From Mytilus trossulus (taxonomy: Eukaryota; Mollusca; Bivalvia; Mytilida; Mytilidae), in assembly GCF_036588685.1 (NCBI RefSeq), contig NC_086375.1:36478566-36542565 (forward strand): a stretch of 64,000 nt of DNA, read 5' to 3'. The notes under the pieces were generated by a model. It did not search any database. It saw only the letters and a list, made by a program, of their open reading frames with translations, and was not told the origin of the DNA. Positions 37,301-45,358 of the stretch are shown piece by piece; position 1 is the stretch's first letter; each line of letters begins with the position of its first letter. The translations under genes were made by a program, and so were the position numbers.

Positions 37301-38634
37301 TATTTCTTACCGATTATGATCTCTCTATAAATAACGATGTGTCTCCGTAATCAAATAATTTGTAATGAATAAAAACTATAGACAACGTAACGTACGTAAA
37401 AGGCTAAACGTCATAAAACTTTAAAAACGGGAAATATAGCAATTCATAAGAGCGCAACGTTACATGTATGCGCAAATACCCAAAATCGTATCTACAAGTA
37501 TTACAAATAAAATAAATAACTTCAGTAATAATTAATGAAGTAACCCAACAATTTGGAATTACATTTCAAATCTAACAATTTGATTTCAATTGTTAGATAA
37601 TAAAAAGAAAACTTGTTCTCCATTATTCGGGCTAAAATGAAAAAAACTTTATAATTAATTGTTTTGCCTCAGTAAACACAACATTTTTAAGTATATGTGT
37701 TTTATAGCCTATGCATGTATAATCCAATGCTCTTACTATATTCATTTGTAACCAATGTTATTTTATCTCCAAGGAAAATTATTGAAACTACTAACTTTTT
37801 TGTTTTGTTTTTTGGTTATAGGATACTGGACCAACTAAAGAAGTAGAGGCCCTTAGATCACAAATAACAGATCTAAGAGAGAAAGTCAAATCACATCATC
37901 TACAGCATGAAGATGAATGTGAAAAATTAAAACAGAAAGCAGAAAACTCCCATAAAGCCACAATAAATCTAACAGAAAAACATAAACATGATGTGGCACT
38001 GACAGAAGCAGAGCATCGTCATAAAATGTCTGAACTTGAAATGGAAATTAAGAAACAAAGGGACAGAACTGTGTCATTACTAGCAGAAAAAGATAGAGAA
38101 TTAGACTTTTTCAGACATCAGAATTTTGAAGCAAATCCATATTATCCACATCTAAGAAATCCTCCAGATTCTGGTGCATCCGCGGAACTTCCACAAGATT
38201 TAAATCGCCAAAAGACAGAAGAAGAGGAAGCAGTTTCACGTCTTCTTAATTTACGGAGTTTAGGACAGAACGATTCCAATATGTTGTTCTTTTCTCAGGA
38301 GATAGCGAGAAAAGATGTGGAGATCAACTCACTCAGGAAACAAAAACATCAGTTAGAAACAGCACTTAGGGAGTTACAAGTCACTGCTAGTACAAGAGAA
38401 GAAGAGCTTCATGATAAAATAGAAGGAATGAAAGAAGAAATCAGAAAATGCGAACGAGACAAATCAAGAGAAGGGGCTAATTTGGAATATTTGAAAAATG
38501 TGGCGTATAAGTTTCTGATTACAACTGATCCTCAGTCAAAACAACAAATGTTGAATGCTATAACAACTATTTTACAATTTAGTCCTCAAGAAAAAGTTGT
38601 GGTTCATACTCAGTTTAGGGGATGGTGGAAATAA
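22288..38634 (+). CDS. GCC1: GRIP and coiled-coil domain protein 1 (GCC88), golgin, 10 coding exons
   Basis: Family role (known): GCC88 is a peripheral trans-Golgi golgin. Its C-terminal GRIP domain binds ARL1-GTP, and its long coiled coil tethers endosome-derived carriers. Coding segments: 22288-22372, 22938-23077, 24652-24684, 25987-26127, 28319-28408, 28841-28969, 29760-29954, 31162-31531, 32175-32317, 37822-38634. All have AG/GT borders and matching phases, giving 712 residues plus stop; human GCC1 is 775. Diagnostic blocks: KEKDALEASIKALTSS; LTQEKSKVEASYVADKK; QTDHAVMLRELQKLLSAERI; QLDLENTALSQS; KEEFERYKLRAQSVLKNKNT; and the GRIP region REGANLEYLKNVAYKFLITT then ILQFSPQEK. The GRIP Tyr essential for ARL1 binding is present in NLEYLKN. 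Acidic, Gln- and Glu-rich heptads fill the middle. The last intron holds an antisense BEL/Pao retrotransposon. Confidence 0.96.
22938..23077 (+). CDS. GCC1: GCC1 coding exon 2
   Basis: A 140-nt exon, phase 1 to 0, acceptor cttttgtag, donor CAAGAA|gtatgt. DVIQAYKGVIKEKDALEASI matches human DVVRAYKSLLKEKEALEASI almost residue for residue. Confidence 0.95.
23378..23634. mobile_element. Inverted-repeat mini-element in GCC1 intron
   Basis: Inner arms cctgaatgttgaaaaattat gaattta (about 23451) and taaattcataatttttcaat gttcag (about 23583) are near-perfect complements. Outer ends gtaattcaggtctgatt and aatttgccctgatc also pair loosely. Non-coding. Confidence 0.6.
24097..24418. repeat. Dispersed repeat with internal hairpin, copy 2
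   Basis: The second copy of the repeat at 18910..19272, same orientation, with gttgtaaaagcattgac facing gtcaacgcttttacacc. It lies in the GCC1 intron before the small third exon. Confidence 0.85.
24652..24684 (+). CDS. GCC1: GCC1 coding exon 3 (33-nt micro-exon)
   Basis: CAACCTCTATTAGCTCTATT and so on encode QPLLALLFDSE in phase 0 to 0, with a clean acceptor (cattttag) and a strong donor (GAG|gtgagt). Skipping it keeps the frame, so it may be alternative. The peptide has no convincing match to human GCC1, so its inclusion rests on the splice signals. Confidence 0.6.
25444..25750. repeat. 84-bp tandem repeat, nearly 4 units
   Basis: atgcattaaaggtc recurs at 25444, 25528, 25612 and 25696, exactly 84 bp apart. 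The last two complete units are virtually identical and the first is diverged. It lies in the GCC1 intron before the exon at 25987. Confidence 0.95.
25987..26127 (+). CDS. GCC1: GCC1 coding exon 4
   Basis: A 141-nt exon, phase 0 to 0, acceptor tgttttag, donor CTTCTG|gtaatt. It encodes an acidic Ser-rich lead (EKSSNEDSSDDKPKE) and then TLTTSLFTLTQEKSKVEASY VADKK, matching human TLTSSLATVTQEKSRMEASY LADKK. Start of the main coiled coil. Confidence 0.95.
26640..26770 (-). repeat. Dispersed repeat fragment 'taccagagggac'
   Basis: Carries aaagataccagagggacatt and gccatggctagaaaag, the reverse complement of blocks at 53265..53330, 54740..54810 and 60955..61020. Non-coding dispersed repeat in a GCC1 intron. 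Confidence 0.65.
27028..28262. mobile_element. Non-autonomous hAT-type DNA transposon
   Basis: The element 27036..28254 begins CAGAGTTGGGG and ends CCCATCTCTG, inverted ends of the CAG...CTG type known for hAT elements. It is flanked by a perfect 8-bp duplication, TTGCTAAT, at 27028-27035 and 28255-28262. Both ends are rich in short AATTGTAAT / ATTACAATT repeats. No transposase frame is present in its 1,219 bp. It lies in a GCC1 intron, about 60 bp before the exon at 28319. Confidence 0.92.
28319..28408 (+). CDS. GCC1: GCC1 coding exon 5
   Basis: A 90-nt exon, phase 0 to 0, acceptor aatttcag, donor CAAGAG|gtatgc. TENEELTKRISEEQEQSKQK then FQQLEEQVQE is pure coiled-coil sequence, aligning in position with the human EEERARLEGELKGLQEQ region. 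Confidence 0.9.
28841..28969 (+). CDS. GCC1: GCC1 coding exon 6
   Basis: A 129-nt exon, phase 0 to 0, acceptor taattctag, donor AGTCAG|gtattc. Encodes IISQQKDREKEQTDHAVMLR ELQKLLSAERI, matching human LITQQHDRAQEQSDHALMLR ELQKLLQEER. One of the strongest GCC1 identifiers here. Confidence 0.97.
29760..29954 (+). CDS. GCC1: GCC1 coding exon 7
   Basis: A 195-nt exon, phase 0 to 0, acceptor tattttttag, donor CTCAAG|gtaaag. Coiled coil: LEDATAALKEKEKLVPNLSE, RLKDLSAELQNVKEKLRESE, and PSPEFLELQKQMERLK, the last aligning with human PDPRLQELQEEAARLK. Confidence 0.93.
31162..31531 (+). CDS. GCC1: GCC1 coding exon 8
   Basis: A 370-nt exon, phase 0 to 1, acceptor tttactttag, donor CTAAAAG|gttggt. Encodes EERVAMLETKLSEISKVVGE YERLKCQDQ and FKERVTQLDLENTALSQS, matching human EQRVAALENQISEVSELLGT YEKAKQKDQ and LKERILQLDLENKTLA. 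Confidence 0.96.
31640..31785. mobile_element. Mini-element with GGTCATAAAACTTTG ends
   Basis: The inverted ends ggtcataaaactttg and caaagttttatgac enclose about 110 bp (attccaaaatcaaccaatca-type sequence). Small palindromic insertion in the GCC1 intron. Confidence 0.55.
31845..31990 (+). repeat. Dispersed repeat 'caatgagacaact' family
   Basis: The block agaagatgtggtatgagtgc caatgagacaactctccat and ggtcaaagcatggccttcaa matches the copy at 8375..8525. Fragments of the same family are also at about 29365..29400 and, reversed, 29165..29215. Confidence 0.75.
32175..32317 (+). CDS. GCC1: GCC1 coding exon 9
   Basis: A 143-nt exon, phase 1 to 0, acceptor gtttgtag, donor ACAAAG|gtttgt. Encodes DYEQVKEEFERYKLRAQSVL KNKNTK, matching human LKQLKEEFERYKMRAQVVLK SKNTK. 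It also has a CPFC motif upstream, absent from the human sequence as I remember it. Confidence 0.96.
32436..33084 (-). repeat. 3' LTR of BEL/Pao element
   Basis: A 649-bp LTR; for the minus-strand element it is the downstream copy. It differs from the other LTR at two places I could see: gacgataac against gacaataac, and gcgcatatac against gcgcaaatac. Confidence 0.95.
33170..33346 (-). pseudogene. BEL/Pao pol C-terminal (DUF5641) remnant
   Basis: The minus strand encodes DDHTWRGQWPLGRVIEVIRS then RDSLIRSCVIKTKES and RPVTKLC, the WPLGRV-type signature that ends BEL/Pao polyproteins after the integrase. It is out of frame with the pol fragment upstream and directly follows it, so the integrase catalytic core has been deleted. 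Confidence 0.8.
33347..34912 (-). pseudogene. BEL/Pao gag-pol fragment: zinc knuckle, protease, partial RT/RNase H
   Basis: A 521-residue frame. A CCHC zinc knuckle CFNCLKGKHFSRDC lies at residues 49-62. An aspartic protease site, ALIDDGADKTL, is at about residues 131-141, and YKLGLPWR at the start of the RT is near residue 300. Soon after comes LPTDRALGV, which normally follows the RT catalytic core. The YVDD-containing palm region is therefore deleted. An RNase H-like start, MFSDGSKIGYGACAYLR, is near residue 455. The frame then ends. The first 20 or so residues are the wrong frame; the true gag join is at a frameshift near 34860. Confidence 0.88.
34845..35375 (-). pseudogene. BEL/Pao gag middle (DUF1759-like) fragment
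   Basis: A 176-residue frame with KKGYERARSILHSRYGRSHM and ALEMQKCEITLSQLGYVSDI, typical of the gag region (DUF1759) of BEL/Pao elements. It stops at 34845, where the next frame carries on with the zinc-knuckle region, so a frameshift separates them. Upstream coding similarity (LPKPELLTFDGKP, QYCKGEAKSSIEDC) continues to about 35540 in broken frames. Confidence 0.85.
35567..36313 (-). pseudogene. BEL/Pao gag N-terminal fragment
   Basis: A 248-residue frame starting 22 nt after the 5' LTR (MDSEEAYEESRKRRTVNLSQ). It is a charged helical protein with a long Glu/Arg/Lys coiled coil at about residues 125-190 and a WQEEEEEEDTE acidic run. The position right after the LTR and the helical N-terminus fit a BEL/Pao gag. 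It ends at a stop before the conserved LPKPELLTFDG segment, so the gag is split. Confidence 0.8.
36336..37577 (-). repeat. 5' LTR of BEL/Pao element, interrupted
   Basis: The upstream LTR for the minus-strand element. Its 649 bp are split by a 589-bp TTAA-flanked insertion at 36675..37263 plus one extra TTAA; removing 593 bp restores the length of the other LTR exactly. Confidence 0.95.
36671..37267. mobile_element. TTAA-flanked mini-element inside LTR
   Basis: An insert of 589 bp begins GGTGGTATGGG and ends CCCATACCACC, a perfect 11-bp inverted repeat flanked by TTAA on both sides. The empty site is seen in the other LTR (cttctttaaataataat). TTAA duplication fits piggyBac- or Kolobok-type mobilisation. 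It contains a 90-codon frame on the plus strand that looks like chance; no transposase. Confidence 0.95.
37822..38634 (+). CDS. GCC1: GCC1 coding exon 10 with GRIP domain
   Basis: Starts after acceptor ttggttatag in phase 0 and ends at TAA (38632-38634), 270 residues. Coiled coil (EMEIKKQRDRTVSLLAEKDR EL) matches human EELHKQRDRALAVLTEKDLE L. FFSQEIARKDVEINSLRKQK matches human LYAEQLARKEVEITSLRKQK. The GRIP domain, SREGANLEYLKNVAYKFLIT then QQMLNAITTILQFSPQEK, occupies about the last 50 residues. A short tail ends QFRGWWK. Confidence 0.97.
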   Translation, partial: DTGPTKEVEALRSQITDLREKVKSHHLQHEDECEKLKQKAENSHKATINLTEKHKHDVALTEAEHRHKMSELEMEIKKQRDRTVSLLAEKDRELDFFRHQNFEANPYYPHLRNPPDSGASAELPQDLNRQKTEEEEAVSRLLNLRSLGQNDSNMLFFSQEIARKDVEINSLRKQKHQLETALRELQVTASTREEELHDKIEGMKEEIRKCERDKSREGANLEYLKNVAYKFLITTDPQSKQQMLNAITTILQFSPQEKVVVHTQFRGWWK

Positions 38635-40640
38635 TATTCATATTTTTTTGGTATCTTCTATGGGACTTTTTTTTATATGGATACATTCCTTTGAAGGCTG
38701 TGAACGATCTATTTTTATATGACCATGATATTTTGTGATGATATGGTATGTAGTTGTTGGTCATCTGTAAACGATATTTTTTTTATGAAGTCTTTTGTTC
38801 TTGATGAATAATCCATTTAGAATTTAGAAAAACAAAAGCTAGTATATATATTGATATTGAGAATTATAGTGAAATGTTTTTGTAAAAGAATGACCGGAAA
38901 GACCAAAATTAGATGTTCTCTTATGGTTGTGGACTGAATAGTGTGTGATATATGAATGAGTGTTATGAAACGTGTGTTTATTTGAGTGGCCTATCCTGTA
39001 TGGTTTAACAAAAGTTGTAATTTTTTTTTAATTTTGATAATCACTGTTAATGATAATAATCTCACTTGTTTAAAGCTTTATTATATAGCATTGCAATTTG
39101 CTATCAACCTATATTCCATGCTGACTGGTTATTACAGTACAAAATGTATATATCAACAAAGGTGTTGGTTAACTAACTCACAATTTTGACCCTAAAAATC
39201 TGAGGAATTTCAATATGGTAATGTAGTGGATATTTGATTAAAACATGTGTTAAAATGTCCTATTGTTTCAGTTAAAACATATTTTTGATCAATAGGGTCA
39301 TTAGTGACGTAATCGTGACATCTAAATGAAGGGGAATTCTGTAAAAAACTGATTTTTTGCAGAATTCTATGATAGTTTTGTGAAAATTTACAGTGGCACC
39401 ACCCTTTGCCCACAAATTTGCTGAAATAGGCTTTATGTACCATATTCTTTATTTTTAAATATAAATTTAAATGGACAAGGGGTGGTGTCACATACATAAT
39501 CATATATATATAGGTGGGAAAATTTCTAGAAAAATGAACGAAAATGAAATCTATTCTTATTTCTGCCTAAAATATTCATAAATATGAAACAGATACATAA
39601 TTTTCGTTTTATACTTTTAAATATGCCTCTAGCATTGCATACCCGTTTGATTTCATTTCGAAAAAGTTTAAAAAAAAAAAACTTCTTAAAAGGGCAATTT
39701 AATGGGGTTCCTGGCTCTACTTCCTTGATGATGTACTTTTAGTTTCTGTGATATAAGAGGCTTTTTGAAGGTCATACATTATATCTTTATTTTGGCTTTT
39801 AAAAGTTTTTCATATTTTGAGTTAGTTTATCTATGAATCCCATATAAATTTTATGCCACTATTATTTTTAAGATACGTTTGCTGTGCATATCTAAGGCCA
39901 TGTGGGGTTTGGGACTTATACAAGTCTATGCATCAACCATGTGTATCTCCTTGATGGTTGGAAGGACAGGGTTAAATCTGCCTGTGATTTGTACATTTTT
40001 AAACTCTCCCATGTAGGCACCATGTGGCATGCATTTGATCGTGCTTTGTCTGTCTAACCAATTTATACATTAAAGTTAGAATTCATAGCAAGGTCATTTT
40101 TATTAAATATTAATTTAGGTTGTTAAAAATTCCGAACTACATGTATGTTCAATTGGTTTGTTTATTATACTTTGCCAAAACTTTAGTGAGTGTTTATATC
40201 ATGCTTGGTAAAAAATGTGGAATGAAAAGTAATTTTGTGAGCTTTTTTAAAGCTACAGGGTATCAAAATATGTATATTGCTTTTTGATTTAGTTTTAATT
40301 CTAAGTCTAAGATAAGAATCATAACTTGCTGAAGTAAACAGAGATTTTCTGTATATTTTTCCTCTGACACAGCCAAACATGCCTCACAAAGAATGTAGAA
40401 AATAATTTCACACATTGTAATTTGATGCAATGAATAGTTCAGAATTGACTGTTTTTTTAAAATACATAATGCTTAGAAAACAGTAAAGAGCAAATTTAAG
40501 TTAGTACAATACTCTATGTCATACAAAATATGGAATTGTTATTTACATTTTAAGGAGAATATTTGAATAGTTGATGCCTATTTGCACCACTATTAAAAAG
40601 CTAGAAAGCTGTTCAAATAAAATCAATAAACAAATGTATT
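38635..40640 (+). other. GCC1: GCC1 3'UTR and downstream flank
   Basis: No coding exon found. The first clear polyadenylation signals I see in sense are AATAAA at about 40616 and 40625, so the 3'UTR may run to about 40645, unless a non-canonical signal is used earlier. Only short frames occur and none has a recognisable domain. Confidence 0.45.
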
Positions 40641-40644
40641 TTTA

Positions 40645-41741
40645 TTTTTATTATTTTTTATCATGTTTATGATGTTTTTCGCTAGTATCATATATTGACA
40701 TATTACTCTGTTATTGAGCATGCATTTATTTCACCTTGATCAAATCAAGTTGTTTGTCTATTGTGCCTTGACCTCATGGGCATTGGACTTGAGAGATAAT
40801 ATTTATTGAAAGGATCAATAGTACAGTCTTTACCAAAATCTGATAGATTTGCCAAAATTTGAACAACTTATTAGCATAATAGTGAAAACCTTTTGTTCAT
40901 ATACTTGGCATATTGTAATTTTTTCAAACTTTGTACTTAATTTGATTAATCACAGGAAATTAACTATTGAAAAGTTGATTCTCAAGCTTTTCTTACATTC
41001 TAATGTTGCAGTTGCCAATCTGAGTCAACATTAAAAAAGAGATGAAGATATAAGTAGACCTTCTAGTTTAGGTGGTATCCTTATGGATAACATGTAATAT
41101 ATTTATTGCCAATCAGACAACTTTCCCAAAGAGACCAAATGACATTGAAATAAAAAAAATATTAGTCACTGTAAAGCATTTTAGCAAAATCAAAACAGCA
41201 TATATGCATATCAAACTTAAAACGGCCGTGGCATGACAAAAATTCAACAATTCAAACAAAAGACAAATATCAATCAATGCAAACAAGAGACAAATATTAA
41301 ACAATTCAAAGAAGAAGAAAAAAACAGCATTGTTATGGTACAAAACAATTAACATCTTTTGATAAACAGCAACAACTGACAACCACTGAATTACAGGCTG
41401 TCATCATGGGAAAGAAACAATTAGAATGTTATGGGGGCCTAACCCTCCACTAACCTGGGACAATGATGCAACAGCACAACATATGAAAAAACAAACTATA
41501 ATTGTCAGTTGAATAGTATTTATATTGGCAAGCTTTAACCTGCAGAAACATGTGTCCATTCTATGCCGGAAACCCCATCGACAACAACAAATATTGTATA
41601 AATTTGATAGTATCTTTTATTTAGAAAAGCGCAAGACCAAAAATCCCCCAAATAGTGCTTTTATTTTATGTTAAAGAAAACTGTTTGAAAATTTAGTAAG
41701 GATGAGTACATATTAAGTTGTTGTGACAACACCTTTGTTAC
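40645..41741. other. Intergenic, repeat-like, no gene seen
   Basis: AT-rich. Around 41070..41400 is a low-complexity stretch rich in caattcaaa/caaacaaa, with a minus-strand 89-codon frame that has no recognisable domain. Nothing else is supported. Confidence 0.4.
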
Positions 41742-41892
41742 CTGAAAGAATTAAGAAGACACTCCTAACAACTCCTCAAGTCTTTTTGGTGGATACCGCT
41801 TACAACAATACACAAAGGTTAAAACCAAGGATACAAATGACTGTATGAAAGCTAGCAAGCAAACACCAACAATGGCTCTACACATATTAATC
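41742..41892 (-). pseudogene. Orphan frameshifted copy of claudin-like exon 3
   Basis: The minus strand reads [20 protein letters not shown] then FVYCCKRYPPKRL, matching [33 protein letters not shown] of the exon at 52772..52921. After KRL, two extra bases shift the frame, and the matching GVVRSVFLILSG then continues in the new frame. Splice-like borders (tttacag before, CAG|gtaac after) are kept. I found no partner exons nearby, so it is best read as a decayed duplicate exon or gene remnant. Confidence 0.8.
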
Positions 41893-42139
41893 ACTGTAAA
41901 GTAGAAGCAGAGACAAGGTCATAACATGCAGTTTCATTATTATTATTATCTATTTTCAGACCTCGGGGGAAAAAATATTTCAATGAGATAAAGCCGATTT
42001 TCCAAAAATATATTTTATACCGTGGCTTTTATTAACAAAATTCACCGTATTACAGCTACATGTGTAGCCATCAAGGTTTTAATAACATTTTAGGATATAT
42101 TTGAACAATTCGTCAGCTTATTATATATCTATATCAAAA

Positions 42140-42300
42140 GACGTCCAATAAAGGCAACAGTAGTAAACCGCTTTTCAAAAATCAAACATAGATTGAGAGA
42201 AAACAAATCCGGGTTACAAACTTAGACGAAGGAAACGCACCAACTATAAGAGGAAAACAAATGAAACGCTGAATTGAAACAAAAAATTAACGACACTTTA
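42140..42300 (+). repeat. Dispersed repeat 'aaaggcaacagtagta', copy
   Basis: Contains aaaggcaacagtagtaaacc gctttt, gagaaaacaaatccgggtta and cgaaggaaacgcaccaacta. A diverged member of the family also seen at 46590..46760, 48320..48500, 49315..49415 and 55217..55395. Confidence 0.7.
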
Positions 42301-42799
42301 ACATACAGAGAAAATTGCAGTTTCAAAACATATTGCAAATATGTTGATATCAGAAAAGAAACTGTCTTTTTTGGAAAAAAAAAACTTTTATTAATAAAGG
42401 CAGCATTAGCATGTGTAGTGTACCGCTGTTTTATGGTGACTTGAGAAACAACAGTATCACTCGGATTGCAATTCTACCATGACAGGTAAGTTTGTATTTA
42501 GCCTATAAAATACTTATTTAGCCTTGAGAATTGAAAGGTCAGTTTCCCATTCATGCAATAGGAGTTGACAAATTTGGCTTTATGCCATTTACCTTGTCCA
42601 AAATTAAGGTCACTTTATTGTTATTGTGATATTGTTTAAGCACAAATGAACCCTATATTCTGACAACACTTAAAACTTTGTGCATCTTGATTTAATTGTT
42701 AAAATCTGTTAATGTTGAATTTTAGGGGTTATTATAGGCTTTTTAAAAGCATATTTCTTGACATGGTATTTTTTTTTTCAGATTTAAAAAATAAACAGC

Positions 42800-43215
42800 T
42801 GCGCCATGAGCGCATGATACGCCCGACGCCTTGTGTGGAAGTTTTATGCAATAATCATAAATAGTTTCTGAGAAATTTTTAAGCAATAATCATATATTGT
42901 TTTTGAGATAAGGCGGGACATATGAAACCCCACTCTTTTTTTTTTTTTTTTTACAAAAAACTAAATATCACTTAAATGAAATTTTGAATCAAAACCCAAA
43001 AATATACAGATTTTAAGATTAATAAAACAAAGAAGTTTGTAAAGCTTTAAGCAATAATCATAAATTGTTTTTGAGATAGGGCGTGACATGTCAAAAAACA
43101 CGTTCCCCTTTTTTACAAAAATACTCAATAACTCAATAACTCAAAAATTAAAATTTTGAATCGTCACCAAAAAGTAAACAGATCTTCAGATTAATATATT
43201 TATCTCTGAACTCAA
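42800..43215. repeat. Diverged tandem repeat of about 170 bp
   Basis: The phrase taagcaataatcataaattg tttttgagata followed by gggcgggacatatg-like sequence and aaattttgaatc appears twice in full (about 42880 and 43050) and once partly (about 42850). A poly-T run of 18 lies at about 42935. Confidence 0.7.
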
Positions 43216-43719
43216 TTTAGGGGATGCCATATCTGCTGCAGGAAAATTGAAGTATATTTTAAATCTTTCTGAAATACACCAATATGTGTATGAAGATATC
43301 AAAAATACATTAAAAGAACAACAAATACTTCACTCTGCCGCCAGCGCTCTTATGGGCTATGTCCTCGTTGGGTGTTTCTATGGGAAAGATGCCCGCTTCT
43401 GCAGTGCATTTGTTAGTTAATTGTTGAACAATTCCACAAAGGCGCTTTTGAACCGTATATTGTCCCTTAAGATAACAAAAGTTCGTAAATGTATGTCTTT
43501 TGAAAAATAAATCGTTTCTGTAGCAACATTCGTCCCATTTGGGATTGGCCGTGCAGTTATATCATGAATATTGGAATATGAGTCAGGAACCTTGATATAA
43601 ACTTTGTACTCGCATGGCTTTTGTGTTTCCTATGCAGAAGTAAAACTATACCTGACAGGTAGTGCCATGCACGAGTTGACCGATTACAATTGATTGTAAG
43701 GGACGTTTCATTCTATGAC

Positions 43720-43805
43720 ACAAGTAGCCTTCGGCTGTTGTCTGCTCTATGGTTGGGTTGTTGTTTCTTTGACACATTCCCATTTTCCATTCTCAATTGT
43801 ATTAC
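43720..43805 (+). repeat. Repeat tail 'tctttgacacattccc'
   Basis: cttcggctgttgtctgctct, ggttgggttgttgtttcttt and gacacattcccattttccat match the tail at 8895..8945 and look like the 3' end of a dispersed element. Confidence 0.6.
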
Positions 43806-44606
43806 TGATTCCAGAATGCGCAAGATGAAAGTGAAGAGAGGTCAAGATAACACTTTTTAATTGATTTATAGTGCATCATCGCTGGCGGCTGTTTCATTTT
43901 ACCAAAGGTAAAACAAAAATGAATAAACCCCAACATTTTTTCATGGGGCAAATGTCATTAAATGACTTTTGTACATACGAAGGTAAACCTTTGTGCTCAT
44001 CAGCTGTTTTTTCTTTTCTTTGAACAAACTCCGTTTTGCGCCGAACTTGTTCGTGTCAAAAAGTGTGTTGTAATGCTTATACGCGTACTTTTAAAAAATA
44101 AGTTTTATAAGGGTCATGACATTAGCAAATTTGTATTACATTATGTTACTAGTATTTTCCCTCTCTTCCCTAAAAAATTTGATGTGTCTACACTTTTTTA
44201 CCAGATATATAAAGTTGAATTCTTGATTTGTCGTTTTTACCCCATGACGACTGACACATTTGACCTCGTTATTTTAGTATTATAGATTTGTTATTCTCAG
44301 CGGGTTTTGTTAAATGTCTCAACGTTTGTAGTTGTAAATCTTTTTTTCTGTTGTATTCGTGTGTTATGGTAAAGATAATTAATCCCCCAGATTTTAGTTT
44401 GAGTGAACTAAATTTATACGATATATCTGGTTTAAAGTTTGATTCATAAGAAACACTGACATACACTGTCACAATTTAAATTAATTAGTTTTATAACTTT
44501 CATTGTTATTAATTAATGTTATATCAGTATCAAAACATAATCTTAAATTTTATCATAATTCTATCCTATTTTTTCGGAAATTTTTAGAAAGTCAAATGTG
44601 ACGTCA
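43806..44606. other. Intergenic, no gene supported
   Basis: A 107-codon plus-strand frame at 43962..44285 has no recognisable domain and no splice context. A full CRE-like palindrome TGACGTCA sits at 44599. I see nothing else. Confidence 0.35.
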
Positions 44607-45340
44607 CTTTGTGCGTCTCTCACTTCGGCTAACTCGGCTGTGACTTTTTATGTGCTAGTTTATATTGTTTGATGTATTCGTTTTTATTCTGTAGTTAGTC
44701 ACCCCTTCGGTGTTATCATGTATATCTATTATATAGTATTTTTTAATTTTATTTTATAAATTTACTGTTTGCAAAAGTATGAATTATTCTAAATAATAAG
44801 GATGTTCTTATCCTAGGCAGACATTAGGCACAACTTTTTTGGAACTTTTGATCCTCATTGCTCTTCACCTTTATTCTTGTATTAGCTTTTGTACTTTTTT
44901 TATCTGAGCGTCACTGTTTATTCTTCTGGAGCAAACGCGAGTTTGGCGTCTTAAATAATAATCCTGGTACCTTTTGATAGCTATTATTCGTGTGTGTCTC
45001 TGTTCTATATGTTCTCCCATTTGTTTGTATTGTAGTCTTGTCATAAAATATTGTCATTTCAATGTTAAATTTAACATTGTCATGTAAGCGGGAGACACGG
45101 CTAGCCATAACACCAGGTTCAACCAACCATTTTCTCCTAGATACAAGTCAGGAAAATGGTCATTGTTATATTATAGTTCGTTTTTGTGTGTGTTACATTT
45201 TAGTGTTGTGTTTCTGTTGTGTCGTAGTTATCCTTTTATATTTGATGGGTTTCGCTCAGTTTTAATTTGTACCCCGGATTTTTTTTTCTCTCAATCGATT
45301 TATAAATTTCGAACAACGGTATACTTCTGTTGCCTTTATA
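44607..45340. repeat. Dispersed repeat of about 720 bp, copy 1
   Basis: Matches 58680..59395 along its length: ctttgtgcgt, ctaactcggctgtga, ttctgtagttagtcaccc, aaggatgttctt, ctattattcgtgtgt, gttacattttagtgttgtgt, and the end aatttcgaac. Its right end is the reverse complement of the short 'aaaggcaacagtagta' repeat, so the short family consists of end fragments of this longer element. Confidence 0.85.
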
Positions 45341-45358
45341 TACCTTTTGATGACATAA

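Larger units (their letters stand above)
32431..37582 (-). mobile_element. BEL/Pao LTR retrotransposon, young but coding-defective
   Basis: LTRs at 32436..33084 and 36336..37577 bound an internal region read on the minus strand. Both LTRs run TGTAGC...CTAACA as written and are flanked by the 5-bp duplication ATTTG (32431-32435 and 37578-37582). Each is 649 bp after removing the insertion in the right copy, and I noticed only two base differences. Next to the left LTR is a purine-rich run (ggtggggag on the minus strand), a likely polypurine tract. Domain order gag, zinc knuckle, aspartic protease, RT, RNase H and DUF5641 is BEL/Pao-type. The central RT and integrase are missing and the frames are broken, so this copy cannot move without help. 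It lies antisense in the last GCC1 intron. Confidence 0.95.

Noticed and set aside
40815..41130. Second polyadenylated gene downstream of GCC1
   Set aside because: Only short frames with no splice structure; treated as intergenic.
43962..44285. 107-codon plus-strand frame
   Set aside because: Hydrophobic-looking but no start context, splice context or domain; adjacent to a dispersed repeat.
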